Below, in pieces: positions 1 to 9,746 of a stretch of 38,836 nucleotides of DNA (positions are counted from its first letter, which is position 1; every line of letters begins with the position of its first letter). Below the pieces are notes generated by a model. The model searched no databases. It was not told the origin of the DNA and saw only the letters and a program-made list of their open reading frames with translations. Source of the stretch: Thermoanaerobaculia bacterium (GTDB taxonomy: Bacteria; Acidobacteriota; Thermoanaerobaculia; Multivoradales; JAHEKO01); assembly GCA_947259925.1 (NCBI GenBank), contig CAMYOG010000017.1, forward strand, positions 64,441 to 103,276, in the 5' to 3' direction. A program made the translations under genes and the position numbers.

Positions 1-33
1 GTCTGTCGTGAGAATGCGCTTCAGACCGGACTC

Positions 34-1365
34 CTACTTGTAGCGACGGCCATGTTTGAAGACCAGGTCGACGTCCTGGAGCAGGTCGATGTGGCGAAGG
101 ACGTCGCCGCGGACGGCGATGATGTCCGCATACTTGCCCGGGCTGACGGTTCCCACCTCGTCGATGACTCCCATATGGACGGCAGGCCAATAGGTGGCCG
201 CCTGGATCGCCTCCATCACCGGCACGCCAAAGGTGTCGACCCAGACGTCGAGCTCACGCCAGGTCGAATCACTGTGGAAGTTGAGCGGCACGCCGCTGTC
301 GGTGCCGATCAGGAGCACCGCCCCCGACCGGCGCTGCTGCTCGAACTTGCGCTGGAGCGTCGGTCGCCGCCGTGGCATCAACTGGTAGTACGGCAGCCGC
401 TCCGGATAGCGCAGCGATTCGCGCACGTCCTCGGCGATCTCCTCGGGCAGCCCGAGGCGCCAGCGCGGATCGTCGAGCCGCTCGCCGAAGTTGTCGCGAG
501 TGTACTCGTAGAGCAGCAGCGGCGAGATCGTCGGGGTCCAGAAGAGGGAGTTGGCTCGCCCTTTCATCAGCTCGTAGACGTCGTCCGGATACGCCGGCGC
601 GGTGCCGAGGCCGGTGTGCTCGAAGCAGTCGATTCCGGCGACGATCCCTCGCCGGATCTCCTCGGGCCGGTGCGAGTGGGCGACGACCGGCAGGCCGTGG
701 GCGTGCGCCTCGTCGACCACCGCGCGCACTTCCTCCATCGTCATCTGGTCCTGATCGATCAGCTTGACGACGTCGACGCCCGCCTCGGCCAACCGCCGCA
801 CCTTGGCGCGCGCGTCGTCCGCCCCCGAGACGCCCCAGCGGAACGCCTCGGTGCCAGGATACGGCTCGTGCTGGATGAACGGCCCCGAGACGTAGAGCGT
901 CGGACCCGGGATCTCACCGCTCGCCAGCGCCTCGCGAATCGCGATGCTGTCCTCGAGCGGCGCCCCGAGGTCACGCGCGCTCGTCACTCCGGCGAGCAAC
1001 AGCTGCTTCGCCGCCGCCGGCATGATCGTCGAGCGAAAGACTGGCAGATACATCCGATCCCAGTGATCGTAGTCCGAGTGGCCGACCAGCATCAGGTGGA
1101 CGTGCATGTCCCACAAGCCGGGCAGCACGCTCATCCCCTCGGTCGAGACGATCTCCGCTCCCTCCGGAATCTCCACCTCTCCCGCCGTCCCCACCGCTTC
1201 GATCCGCTCCCCCACCACCACGATCACGCTGTCCTCGATCGGCTCGCCCCCAAACCCATCAATCAACCTCCCGCCAACCAGCGCCGTCACCTGCGCATCG
1301 GCAACTGCGGGGCTGAAGCAGACGCACAGGGCGAACAGGAAAAGTAGCTTCGAGACCCTCTCCAT
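34..1365 (-). CDS. Exported amidohydrolase family protein
   Basis: This 443-residue protein looks like a metal-dependent hydrolase of the amidohydrolase superfamily, in the imidazolonepropionase/prolidase-like branch. An N-terminal signal peptide (hydrophobic residues 7-20, likely cleavage after ADA near residue 24) indicates export. The metal-site signatures are visible in order: HVH at 88-90, a candidate carboxylated lysine at K201 in VVKLID, histidines at 230/232 and 250 (AHSH and EHTG), and the aspartate of GTDSG at D356. The C-terminal GTVSPGKYADIIAVRGD stretch is the usual return to the beta-sandwich domain. The ATG start is supported by a GGGAGG ribosome-binding site six bases upstream. 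Substrate cannot be read from the sequence; relatives include dipeptidases and organophosphate or lactone hydrolases. It stands alone on the minus strand, with the 212-bp inverted-repeat element behind its start. Confidence 0.9.
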   Translation of the reverse strand: MERVSKLLFLFALCVCFSPAVADAQVTALVGGRLIDGFGGEPIEDSVIVVVGERIEAVGTAGEVEIPEGAEIVSTEGMSVLPGLWDMHVHLMLVGHSDYDHWDRMYLPVFRSTIMPAAAKQLLLAGVTSARDLGAPLEDSIAIREALASGEIPGPTLYVSGPFIQHEPYPGTEAFRWGVSGADDARAKVRRLAEAGVDVVKLIDQDQMTMEEVRAVVDEAHAHGLPVVAHSHRPEEIRRGIVAGIDCFEHTGLGTAPAYPDDVYELMKGRANSLFWTPTISPLLLYEYTRDNFGERLDDPRWRLGLPEEIAEDVRESLRYPERLPYYQLMPRRRPTLQRKFEQQRRSGAVLLIGTDSGVPLNFHSDSTWRELDVWVDTFGVPVMEAIQAATYWPAVHMGVIDEVGTVSPGKYADIIAVRGDVLRHIDLLQDVDLVFKHGRRYK

Positions 1366-1440
1366 ACCTAGCCTCCCGGTAGACCGTCGAGGTTACCGCA
1401 GGGCGACCCCTCAACCGGCCGATCGTCTCCCCGATAGATC

Positions 1441-1652
1441 GTCCGTTCGGAGACCGGCTTGACCTCGAGCGAAGCCTCAGCCCGCAGCCACCGCTCTCCG
1501 AAGTCCACGTCTCGACCCGTGGAGGATCAGCCCGAGCACTTGTCTGAGCGCAGCGAGTTGTGCTCGGGCCCGGAACGGCTCGACTCGCAGTGAACGATCT
1601 CCCCCTGCGGGCGCCGAGCGCAGCGCGGGGTCAAGCCGGCCTCCGAACGGAC
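1441..1652. repeat. 212-bp structured intergenic element with 24-bp terminal inverted repeats
   Basis: The 359-bp gap between the amidohydrolase and the GGDEF-EAL gene holds no credible ORF. Its ends at 1441-1464 and 1629-1652 are inverted repeats of 24 bp with one mismatch. Inside are three more hairpins: TCCACG/CGTGGA (1504-1509 with 1518-1523), a perfect 10-bp stem GCCCGAGCAC/GTGCTCGGGC (1530-1539 with 1560-1569), and CTGCG/CGCAG (1605-1609 with 1619-1623). This nested architecture fits a small non-autonomous mobile element (MITE or complex REP-like unit) or a structured RNA. No direct target duplication is obvious at the edges. Confidence 0.6.
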
Positions 1653-1665
1653 CACCTTACAGCCC

Positions 1666-1695
1666 TTGCCAAAAACCTTTTTCTCATCATAAGTT
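1666..1695 (+). promoter_or_regulatory. Possible sigma-70 promoter for the GGDEF-EAL gene
   Basis: TTGCCA (1666-1671) and TAAGTT (1690-1695) are separated by 18 bases in a locally AT-rich stretch, unusual for this GC-rich window, about 30 bases before the ATG at 1725. The -10 match is weak. If real, transcription starts downstream of the inverted-repeat element, so that element would not be part of the mRNA leader. Confidence 0.35.
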
Positions 1696-1724
1696 AGGCA
1701 TCTCTAGGAAGTCTGCTCCTTGGG

Positions 1725-4199
1725 ATGAAGGGCACGAAGCTGATAGCGACCCCGAAACCGGACCGGTCCGGCCGCTGGTTTCGCACGCTTACCGACGCGA
1801 CCTCGTCGGCGATCTTCGTCTACGGCGACCAGATCCTGTACGCCAACCGCGCGGGACAGCACCTCTCGGGGTTCTCGCTCGAGGAGCTCCAGAAGATGTC
1901 GGTCGGCGACCTGGTCGATCCCGCGCATCGAGAGACCTTCGAGGACCTGCAGCCCGGCGCCGAGAGTGACTCGCAGTCGCAGTCGCATACCTTCGAGATC
2001 AAGCTGCGCGACAAGGACGGCAACGAGCGGTGGGTCCACTTCGTCGCCGAGACCGCTACTTTCGACGACGAGTCGGCGACGGTCGGTACGGTTACCGACA
2101 TCACCGAGCGCAAGTTGGCGGAGATCGAGCTCGCCAAGAGCCGCGAGCGTCTCGACTTCGCGCAGCGGGTCGCCCGATCGACCAGCTGGGAGTGGGTGGT
2201 CGGCACCGACCAGCTGACCTTCTCTGGGGAGCCGGACGAGATCCTCGGCTTTCCGAGCTCGGACCTGATCCACAGCGGCGAGGACTTCCTGCAGCTGGTC
2301 CATCCCGAGGACCGGGTGCGCTTCAACCGCGCACTCGTGCGGACGCTCAAGGGCGAGGATCTGTCGGTCGAGTTCCGGATCTTCAACACCAGCGGCAACA
2401 TCCGCTGGCTGGCTCAGCGCGCTCGTGGCATCCGGAGCACGACCGGGTGGACGACCAAGGTCGTCGGCGTCGCTCACGACGTCACCGAGCGCAAGATCGC
2501 CGAGGAAGCGCTCTTTCACGAGAAGGAGCGCGCCCAGGTGACCCTGGCATCGATCGCCGATGGCGTGATCCGGACCGATGCCGAGGGTCTGATCGATTAC
2601 GTCAACCCGGTGGCGCAGAAGTTGACCGGCTGGTGCCTGGCCGAGGCGTACGGCCGGCCGGCGAACGAGCTCTACCGGGTGATCGACGGCGCCACCGGCA
2701 AGCGGCTGCTCAGCCCGGTCGATAGGTGTCTGCAGGAGAAGCGGAACGTCGTCTACCCCGGCGATCGGTATCTGATGCACCGCAACGGCACCGAGATCGC
2801 GATTCACGACTCGGCGGCTCCGATCAGCTCGCGCAACGGCGAGCTGAGCGGTGCGATCCTGGTCTTCCGCGATCTGACACAGCTCCGCGACGTCGAGCGC
2901 GAGATGCTCCATCTGGCGCGCCACGATCCGATCACCGGACTGATCAACCGGCACGAGTTCGAGGGCTGGCTGACCGAGGCGATCCATTCGGCGCGCACCG
3001 AGAATCGTACCCACGCTCTCTGCTATCTGGATCTCGACCGCTTCAAGCTGGTCAACGACACCTGCGGCCACTCCGCGGGCGATCAGATGATCAAGCAGGT
3101 CGCCGCGGTGATCACCAAGGCGCTGCGTGAGCGCGACGCGCTCGCCCGGCTCGGTGGCGACGAGTTCGGCATCCTGCTCGAGGACTGCTCGGCGGCGGAG
3201 GCGTGCGAGCTGGTCGACGGCGTGGCTCGGGCGCTGCGCGGCTTCAGGTTCTCCTGGAAGGACCGGATCTACACCACCACTTTCAGCGGCGGCCTGGTAC
3301 CGATCGCCAGCGACAGTCCGGACGCGGCCTCGGTTCTGAGCGCGGCCGACGCCGCCTGTCACGTCGCCAAGGAGGCGGGCGGCGATCGCACCCACGTCTA
3401 CCAGCTCGGTGACACCACGCTCGCCGAGCGGTACGGCGAGATGCAGTGGATCTCACGCATCCACAAGGCGTTCGACGAGGAGCGCTTCTTCCTCTACCGG
3501 CAGCGGATCCAGCCGCTCGAGCGGGCGATGAGGGAGCCACGACTTGCCGAGCTCTTCGTGCGCATTCGCGGAGAGGACGGCGAGATGATCGAGCCGGGCC
3601 ACTTCATCCCGGCGGCAGAGAAGTTCGGTCTGATCTCGGCGATCGACCGCTGGGTCCTGCGCACCGCGCTGGCACGGCTGGCGGCCGCCAACGGCAGCGC
3701 TGTCGACCAGCGGTTCGCGATCAACGTCTCGGGTCAGAGCCTGAGCGATCAGAGCTTCCTCGACTTCGTGCTCGAGCAGTTCGAGCGTACCGCCGTGCCC
3801 GCCAAGAGAGTCCACTTCGAGATCACCGAGACCTCGGCGATCGCCGACCTGCCGAACGCTATGCGTTTCATCAGCGTGCTCAAGAACATGGGCTGCCGCT
3901 TCGTGCTCGACGACTTCGGTAAGGGTCTGAGCTCGTTCAGCTACCTCAAGAACCTGCCGGTCGACTACCTGAAGATCGACGGCGAGTTCGTGCGCAATCT
4001 GACGTCCGATCCGATCCAGGCGGCCCTGGTCGGCTCGATCCACGAGATCGGTCGCACCATGGGGCTGCGCACCATCGCCGAGTCGGTCGAGGACAAGGAG
4101 ACCCTCGACGCGCTCAAGAAGATCGGCGTCGACTACGTGCAGGGCTACTACTTCTCGAAGCCGCAGCTGCTCGAGCCGCTCGCTCCGGCCGTTTCCTGA
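1725..4199 (+). CDS. PAS-PAS-PAS-GGDEF-EAL cyclic-di-GMP turnover protein
   Basis: An 824-residue signalling protein that combines a diguanylate cyclase and a c-di-GMP phosphodiesterase domain behind three sensory PAS domains (roughly 20-130, 140-258 and 270-388). The PAS/PAC ends are marked by the repeated DITERKLAE-like, DVTERKIAE-like and FRDLTQLRD motifs. The GGDEF domain (about 395-555) keeps GGDEF at about 477-481 and an RERD inhibitory-site motif five residues before it. The EAL domain (about 570-815) reads ELF in place of EAL near 608 but keeps the glutamate. It also retains INVSG, EITET, the DDFG motif near 728, LKID near 750, AESVE and the VQGYYFSKP end, so it looks catalytically competent. 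No transmembrane segment or signal peptide is seen, so it is probably cytoplasmic. Which activity dominates cannot be told. A dodecin gene follows. Confidence 0.93.
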   Translation: MKGTKLIATPKPDRSGRWFRTLTDATSSAIFVYGDQILYANRAGQHLSGFSLEELQKMSVGDLVDPAHRETFEDLQPGAESDSQSQSHTFEIKLRDKDGNERWVHFVAETATFDDESATVGTVTDITERKLAEIELAKSRERLDFAQRVARSTSWEWVVGTDQLTFSGEPDEILGFPSSDLIHSGEDFLQLVHPEDRVRFNRALVRTLKGEDLSVEFRIFNTSGNIRWLAQRARGIRSTTGWTTKVVGVAHDVTERKIAEEALFHEKERAQVTLASIADGVIRTDAEGLIDYVNPVAQKLTGWCLAEAYGRPANELYRVIDGATGKRLLSPVDRCLQEKRNVVYPGDRYLMHRNGTEIAIHDSAAPISSRNGELSGAILVFRDLTQLRDVEREMLHLARHDPITGLINRHEFEGWLTEAIHSARTENRTHALCYLDLDRFKLVNDTCGHSAGDQMIKQVAAVITKALRERDALARLGGDEFGILLEDCSAAEACELVDGVARALRGFRFSWKDRIYTTTFSGGLVPIASDSPDAASVLSAADAACHVAKEAGGDRTHVYQLGDTTLAERYGEMQWISRIHKAFDEERFFLYRQRIQPLERAMREPRLAELFVRIRGEDGEMIEPGHFIPAAEKFGLISAIDRWVLRTALARLAAANGSAVDQRFAINVSGQSLSDQSFLDFVLEQFERTAVPAKRVHFEITETSAIADLPNAMRFISVLKNMGCRFVLDDFGKGLSSFSYLKNLPVDYLKIDGEFVRNLTSDPIQAALVGSIHEIGRTMGLRTIAESVEDKETLDALKKIGVDYVQGYYFSKPQLLEPLAPAVS

Positions 4200-4218
4200 C
4201 CGCCCCGGGCGACGGCGC

Positions 4219-4238
4219 GCACGGCCCAAACGCCGTGC
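4219..4238. other. Perfect 7-bp hairpin between the GGDEF-EAL gene and dodecin
   Basis: GCACGGC (4219-4225) pairs exactly with GCCGTGC (4232-4238) around a six-base loop, 20 bases after the GGDEF-EAL stop. It is followed by TATATT (4239-4244) rather than a T-run. It could be a weak terminator for the upstream gene, and TATATT could act as a -10 box for the dodecin gene, although no matching -35 box is seen. Confidence 0.4.
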
Positions 4239-4326
4239 TATATTCGGCCGCCCCGACCGACTACGCGAACACGTCGCCGCGCCGAGCGGCGGCCTTAGAT
4301 AACCGACTTCCGTAAAGGAGAATCAC

Positions 4327-4530
4327 ATGCCTGTTGCCAAGATTTCCGAGATCTCATCCTCTTCGCCGAAGAGCTTCTCCGACGCCGTCGAGAACGGTAT
4401 CGAGCGCGCTAACGACACGCTCGAGAACATCACCGGTGCCTGGGTGAAGGAGCAGAAGGTCGACGTCGAGGACGGCAAGATCGCGCGCTATCGCGTCACC
4501 ATGAAGGTGACCTTCGTTCTCAAGGACTAG
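4327..4530 (+). CDS. Dodecin family flavin-binding protein
   Basis: This 67-residue protein matches dodecin along its whole length. Dodecins are small dodecameric cytosolic proteins that bind riboflavin, FMN or FAD (or CoA in some bacteria) and buffer or store flavin. The family pattern is clear: an N-terminal VAKISEISSSSPKSF strand, a helix (DAVENGIERANDTLENI), the aromatic GAWVKEQ stretch with a tryptophan at W39 in the position of the flavin-stacking residue, and the final VTMKVTFVLKD strand. A strong AAAGGAG ribosome-binding site precedes the ATG. It ends 7 bp from the stop of the convergent TPR gene. Length and motifs are typical for the family. Confidence 0.92.
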   Translation: MPVAKISEISSSSPKSFSDAVENGIERANDTLENITGAWVKEQKVDVEDGKIARYRVTMKVTFVLKD

Positions 4531-4537
4531 CCGAGCG

Positions 4538-6187
4538 CTAGAACCTAGAGGCGGCCAGCGTCAGGTCGGCATGCTTCCAGGCCTCCTGGAAGCGCGTGTC
4601 GACCTCGCTGGCCTCTTCGTTTCTGCCCTGCGCCAGGAGCGTCTGCTGCAGGCCGTAGAGCGACCAGCCGTTCTCCGGGAACTCCGCAAGGTCCTCGAGG
4701 TAGACCGCCTCGGCCTGGCCGTAGCGCTCCTGCTCGAGCAGCGCCGCACCCAGGTACTGGCGCACCGGAGCGTGCCACGGCGGCGGCTCGTCGTAGTAGA
4801 GCCCGTCCTCGAGCTCCGCCGCCGCTTCGAGCCGTCCGATTCCGGCGGAGAGGTCGCCTTGCGCCAAGGCCACCTCACCCGCCAGCACCTCGTGGGCGAT
4901 CGCGATCAGAGCGGCGGTGGTGTTGATGTCGAAGACGGTCACCGTCTCGAGGATCGGGTCGGCCGCGATCTCGGCCAGCTTCTCGAACTCTCGGGTCGCC
5001 TCGCCGATCCGTCCGAGCCGGGTCAGCGCCATGCCGCGCGCGTAGTGCCAGACGCCAAGCGGATAGACCAGGTCCTCGGCCGGCTGGGGCTCGGCCAGGA
5101 TCTCGTCCCACTTGCCGAACCGGACCATGGCGTAGAGCGGCGTCACCCAGAAGTGCTGTAGTACCCCGAGGCCCTCCTCGCGCATCGCCTCCTGGTCCTG
5201 ACGCTCGGCGACCTCGCGGGCCGCCTCGAGCGCCAGCTCGCTCTGGCCGGCGAGGGTCGCCGACGCCCAGAGGAAGTGGCGGTTGTGGGGCATGTAGGCG
5301 AGCGGGTAGAGCCCCTGCTTGCGGCAGGAGGTGATGTACGCCTCGTCCGCGGCGACCGCCTGGACGTTCGCCAACGCCGCGTCGTGGTAACGACCGACCC
5401 GGATATAGATGTGAGACGGCATGTGCACCAGGTGTCCGGCACCCGGCACCGCGTCCGCCAGTCGCTCGGCCGCGGCGAGGCCAGCCTCAGGCTGGCCCAG
5501 CTCGACCGCGTGGATGTACAGATGGTTGGCGCCCGGGTGATCCGGTTGCCGCTCCATCACCGGCTCGAGCGCGTCCAGAACCTCCTGTAGCTCGGGCTTC
5601 GGCTCGCCGTTCTCGCGCCAGTAGTCCCACGGCGTCGTGTCCATGATCGCTTCCGCGAACAGGGTGGCGACGTCGTTGTCCTCCGGGTAGGCCTGATAGA
5701 CCTCGCGCATCGCGTCGACATACGCGAGATCGAGCAGCGAGCGGTCGTCGGGGACCTCCTCGGTGTAACGGGTTCCGAGCGCCGCGATCAGCGCCTGCTC
5801 CCTGTCGCCCACCCCGTCAGCCAGCTCCTGGGCCCTGGCGAGCGCCGCCCAGGCGACCGGCACGTCCGCGTCCGCCATCGCCGCGTTGATGTTCGGGCCG
5901 AGAACCAGCGCCTGGCCCCAGTAGCACATGGCGCACTCCGGATCGAGGCGCGCGGCCTCCTTGAACGAGCGCAGCGCCTCGGCGTGATTGAAACCGTAGG
6001 CGAGCACCAGCCCCTGGTCGAAGAAGCGCTGGGCCTCTTCAGAATCGGTGGTGATGGCGTGATGGTGGCTGCCCATGCCGTCGAGAACGGGCGCCAATCG
6101 TGCCTGCTCGGCCGGCGGCTCCGACGCCGTACACCCCAGCAGAGCCGCGGCGCCGATCGCCGCCAGGATCGCGTACTTCTGTCTCAC
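4538..6187 (-). CDS. TPR-repeat lipoprotein with conserved histidines
   Basis: A 549-residue predicted lipoprotein: basic start, hydrophobic stretch and an LLGC lipobox with the lipidated cysteine at residue 19. The body is built of helical pairs of tetratricopeptide type; the clearest is around 50-100 (FFDQGLVLAYGFNHAEALRS), with others between 330 and 540. Histidine-rich patches (SHHHAI near 40, YIHAVE, HLVHMPSHIY near 255) suggest a metal or ligand site, but I do not know a function. It starts with GTG behind GGGAGG and lies 21 bp downstream of pckA on the same strand, so the two are probably co-transcribed. Long TPR proteins of this type are common in Acidobacteriota and related phyla. 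Confidence 0.8.
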   Translation of the reverse strand: MRQKYAILAAIGAAALLGCTASEPPAEQARLAPVLDGMGSHHHAITTDSEEAQRFFDQGLVLAYGFNHAEALRSFKEAARLDPECAMCYWGQALVLGPNINAAMADADVPVAWAALARAQELADGVGDREQALIAALGTRYTEEVPDDRSLLDLAYVDAMREVYQAYPEDNDVATLFAEAIMDTTPWDYWRENGEPKPELQEVLDALEPVMERQPDHPGANHLYIHAVELGQPEAGLAAAERLADAVPGAGHLVHMPSHIYIRVGRYHDAALANVQAVAADEAYITSCRKQGLYPLAYMPHNRHFLWASATLAGQSELALEAAREVAERQDQEAMREEGLGVLQHFWVTPLYAMVRFGKWDEILAEPQPAEDLVYPLGVWHYARGMALTRLGRIGEATREFEKLAEIAADPILETVTVFDINTTAALIAIAHEVLAGEVALAQGDLSAGIGRLEAAAELEDGLYYDEPPPWHAPVRQYLGAALLEQERYGQAEAVYLEDLAEFPENGWSLYGLQQTLLAQGRNEEASEVDTRFQEAWKHADLTLAASRF

Positions 6188-6208
6188 GATGACCTCCCTC
6201 TCCCGCTG

Positions 6209-7828
<1,620 letters not shown>

Positions 7829-7915
7829 GATGTCCTCGCCGATCTGTCGGAAGTCCTTGGATTGTCCGAAGGAGGACTCCCAGTTTATCCGATATCCTGG
7901 CCAGCCAGGCCGCCC

Positions 7916-9682
7916 ATGAAGAGCGACAATTCCGTCGGCCGCGACGCCTTCATCGCCTGGCTGCCGTTCCTGATCGCGTTCGCCGCCGTGCCGCTGGCGA
8001 TCCTGGTTCCCAACCTGGTCGAATTCGATCACGACCTGACGGTCGGGCTGCCGCTGCTCGCCCTCGCGCTCGTCGCTCTGCCGGCGCTCGCCCTGGCGCT
8101 CCGGCTGCTCGGTCCGACCACGCGCACCGCGGTCAGCGGCGGCCTCTTCTTCCTCGGGCTATGGCTCCTCCTCTCCGACTTTCTGGCGCCCCTCGAGTGG
8201 GGCCTGCTCGACGGCGAGAACCGGCTCAAGGAGCCGATCGGCAACACGGTCAAGGAGGCGCTTCTGGCCGTCGTTCTGGCGGTCCTCTGGCTCAAGCTGC
8301 CGCCGAAGCCCGTGCGCACCTTCGGCGTCGCGGTCACCGCGGTGATCCTGGCCGGCCAGATCGTCCTTCTGGCGCTCGGTGGTGTGCGCGCGACCGATCG
8401 ATCCGGACCCGGGGAAGCGGCGGCGCCCGCGGTCTCGCCGCTGAAGCCCGCCGGTGGTGCGATGACCGGCAACGTCTACCATCTGGTCTTCGACGGCTAC
8501 AGCAGCGCGAGCTTCGGCGCGGCGGTCGACGAGCTTCAGCTGGCCGAGACCCTCCAGGGATTCACCTTCTTCGACCGGGTCCTGGCCAACTACCACGTGA
8601 CCGACGCCTCGGTCCCCAGCTTTCTGCTCGGTAGGTTCTACCGGGGCGGCTCGTTCAGCGACTGGCAGAGTCGGGCGATGACCGACGGCCTGAGGCGCTG
8701 GCACGCCGACGCCGGCTTCGAGATCGAGGTCTTCAGTCCCGACCGGGCACGCTTCTGGATGTACGACGGAGCCTCGGTCGTGCATACCGGCCAGGAGATC
8801 GCTCGGTCCTACTTCCGTGGCAGCGACACCCTCCGCCTCGCCCAGGTGACCGCCGTCCGGGTCGCACCGAACATCCTGCGCCACGAGACGCTCGCCGTCT
8901 CGGAGCGACTCTTCGGCCATCTCATCGCGCGCATCAACGGCACGCGAAACGCAGGGACGTTCTCCCGCTACGCCCTCTACAAGCAGCTCTCGGTGCCGCT
9001 CTTCCGACGCTTCCTGGAGGACGAGGCGAGTCGGCCGGCCGCGGGCCGCTACGTCTACGTGCACGTCATCCTCCCCCACGCTCCGTTCGTCTGGAACGAA
9101 GAGTGCGTCTACGACGATCCGTCCACGTTCGAGGCCCAGACCCTCTGCGCCACGCGGCTGCTCGCCGAGACGGTCGACACGCTGCAGCGGCTCGGGCGCT
9201 ACCGGGACGCCCTCGTCATCGTGCAGAGCGATCACGGCTACCACGGCGAGGCCGGCGGCGAGACGGCCCTCGACATCCCGCCGCCACCGGCGATCCGAGA
9301 GCGCGTCGAGGCGACGATGACCTACATCGACACCGACGGTTACTTCCGGCGGATCCAGCCGCTCCTGGCGATCAAGCCGCCGGCCTCGGACCGATCACCC
9401 TTACGGGTCTCGTCGGCTCCGGCGCAGCTCATCGACCTGCCGGCGACGGTAGTCGATCTGACCGGTGTCGACGCGCCCCCGACCGACGGTACCTCGGTCT
9501 TTGGTCTTCCCGAGGAGCAGCCGCGCGAGATCCACCTCTACGCGGGGGTCTACACGAAGGACCCGCAGGGGCGGGTCCTGGTGCTCGGGCAGACGATGTC
9601 GGCGACCGAGCTGGCCCACATCTCCTACACGGCGGGAGAGGGCTGGAAGGCCTACCCAAATCAGCGGGCACGGACCGACTAA
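7916..9682 (+). CDS. Five-helix membrane protein with an alkaline phosphatase/sulfatase-superfamily domain
   Basis: A 588-residue protein with about five hydrophobic helices (roughly 10-30, 43-65, 75-92, 110-130, 137-157) followed by a large extracytoplasmic domain. The domain has the alkaline phosphatase-superfamily layout: a metal aspartate in VYHLVFDGYSS, a Ser/Thr nucleophile candidate in VTDASVPSF, a histidine in VILPHAPFVW and the late metal pair in IVQSDHGYHGE. Five helices plus this domain is the layout of LtaS-like and phosphoethanolamine/phosphoglycerol transferases, so transfer of a headgroup to a surface glycan or lipid is a reasonable inference. The substrate is unknown. I chose ATG 7916 because the upstream part of the open frame runs antisense through pckA; the ribosome-binding site is weak. 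It is transcribed divergently from pckA. Confidence 0.8.
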   Translation: MKSDNSVGRDAFIAWLPFLIAFAAVPLAILVPNLVEFDHDLTVGLPLLALALVALPALALALRLLGPTTRTAVSGGLFFLGLWLLLSDFLAPLEWGLLDGENRLKEPIGNTVKEALLAVVLAVLWLKLPPKPVRTFGVAVTAVILAGQIVLLALGGVRATDRSGPGEAAAPAVSPLKPAGGAMTGNVYHLVFDGYSSASFGAAVDELQLAETLQGFTFFDRVLANYHVTDASVPSFLLGRFYRGGSFSDWQSRAMTDGLRRWHADAGFEIEVFSPDRARFWMYDGASVVHTGQEIARSYFRGSDTLRLAQVTAVRVAPNILRHETLAVSERLFGHLIARINGTRNAGTFSRYALYKQLSVPLFRRFLEDEASRPAAGRYVYVHVILPHAPFVWNEECVYDDPSTFEAQTLCATRLLAETVDTLQRLGRYRDALVIVQSDHGYHGEAGGETALDIPPPPAIRERVEATMTYIDTDGYFRRIQPLLAIKPPASDRSPLRVSSAPAQLIDLPATVVDLTGVDAPPTDGTSVFGLPEEQPREIHLYAGVYTKDPQGRVLVLGQTMSATELAHISYTAGEGWKAYPNQRARTD

Positions 9683-9746
9683 CGGCAGGATAGCCTAGGC
9701 GTTCGGGGCGGCCCGGGATGGGCGGCCCCGGAGACGGGAGAGTTAA

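Noticed and set aside
1441..1652. A c-di-GMP riboswitch leader for the GGDEF-EAL gene
   Set aside because: The fold does not show the GEMM consensus, and a possible promoter lies downstream of the element, so it may not be in the mRNA.
1704..3395. Minus-strand open frame of 563 codons over the PAS-GGDEF gene
   Set aside because: Shadow frame. The plus-strand gene has clear PAS, GGDEF and EAL motifs over the same bases.
7829..8032. 68-codon N-terminal extension of pckA
   Set aside because: It overlaps the divergent gene, does not resemble any PEP carboxykinase N terminus, and the ATG at 7828 has a ribosome-binding site.
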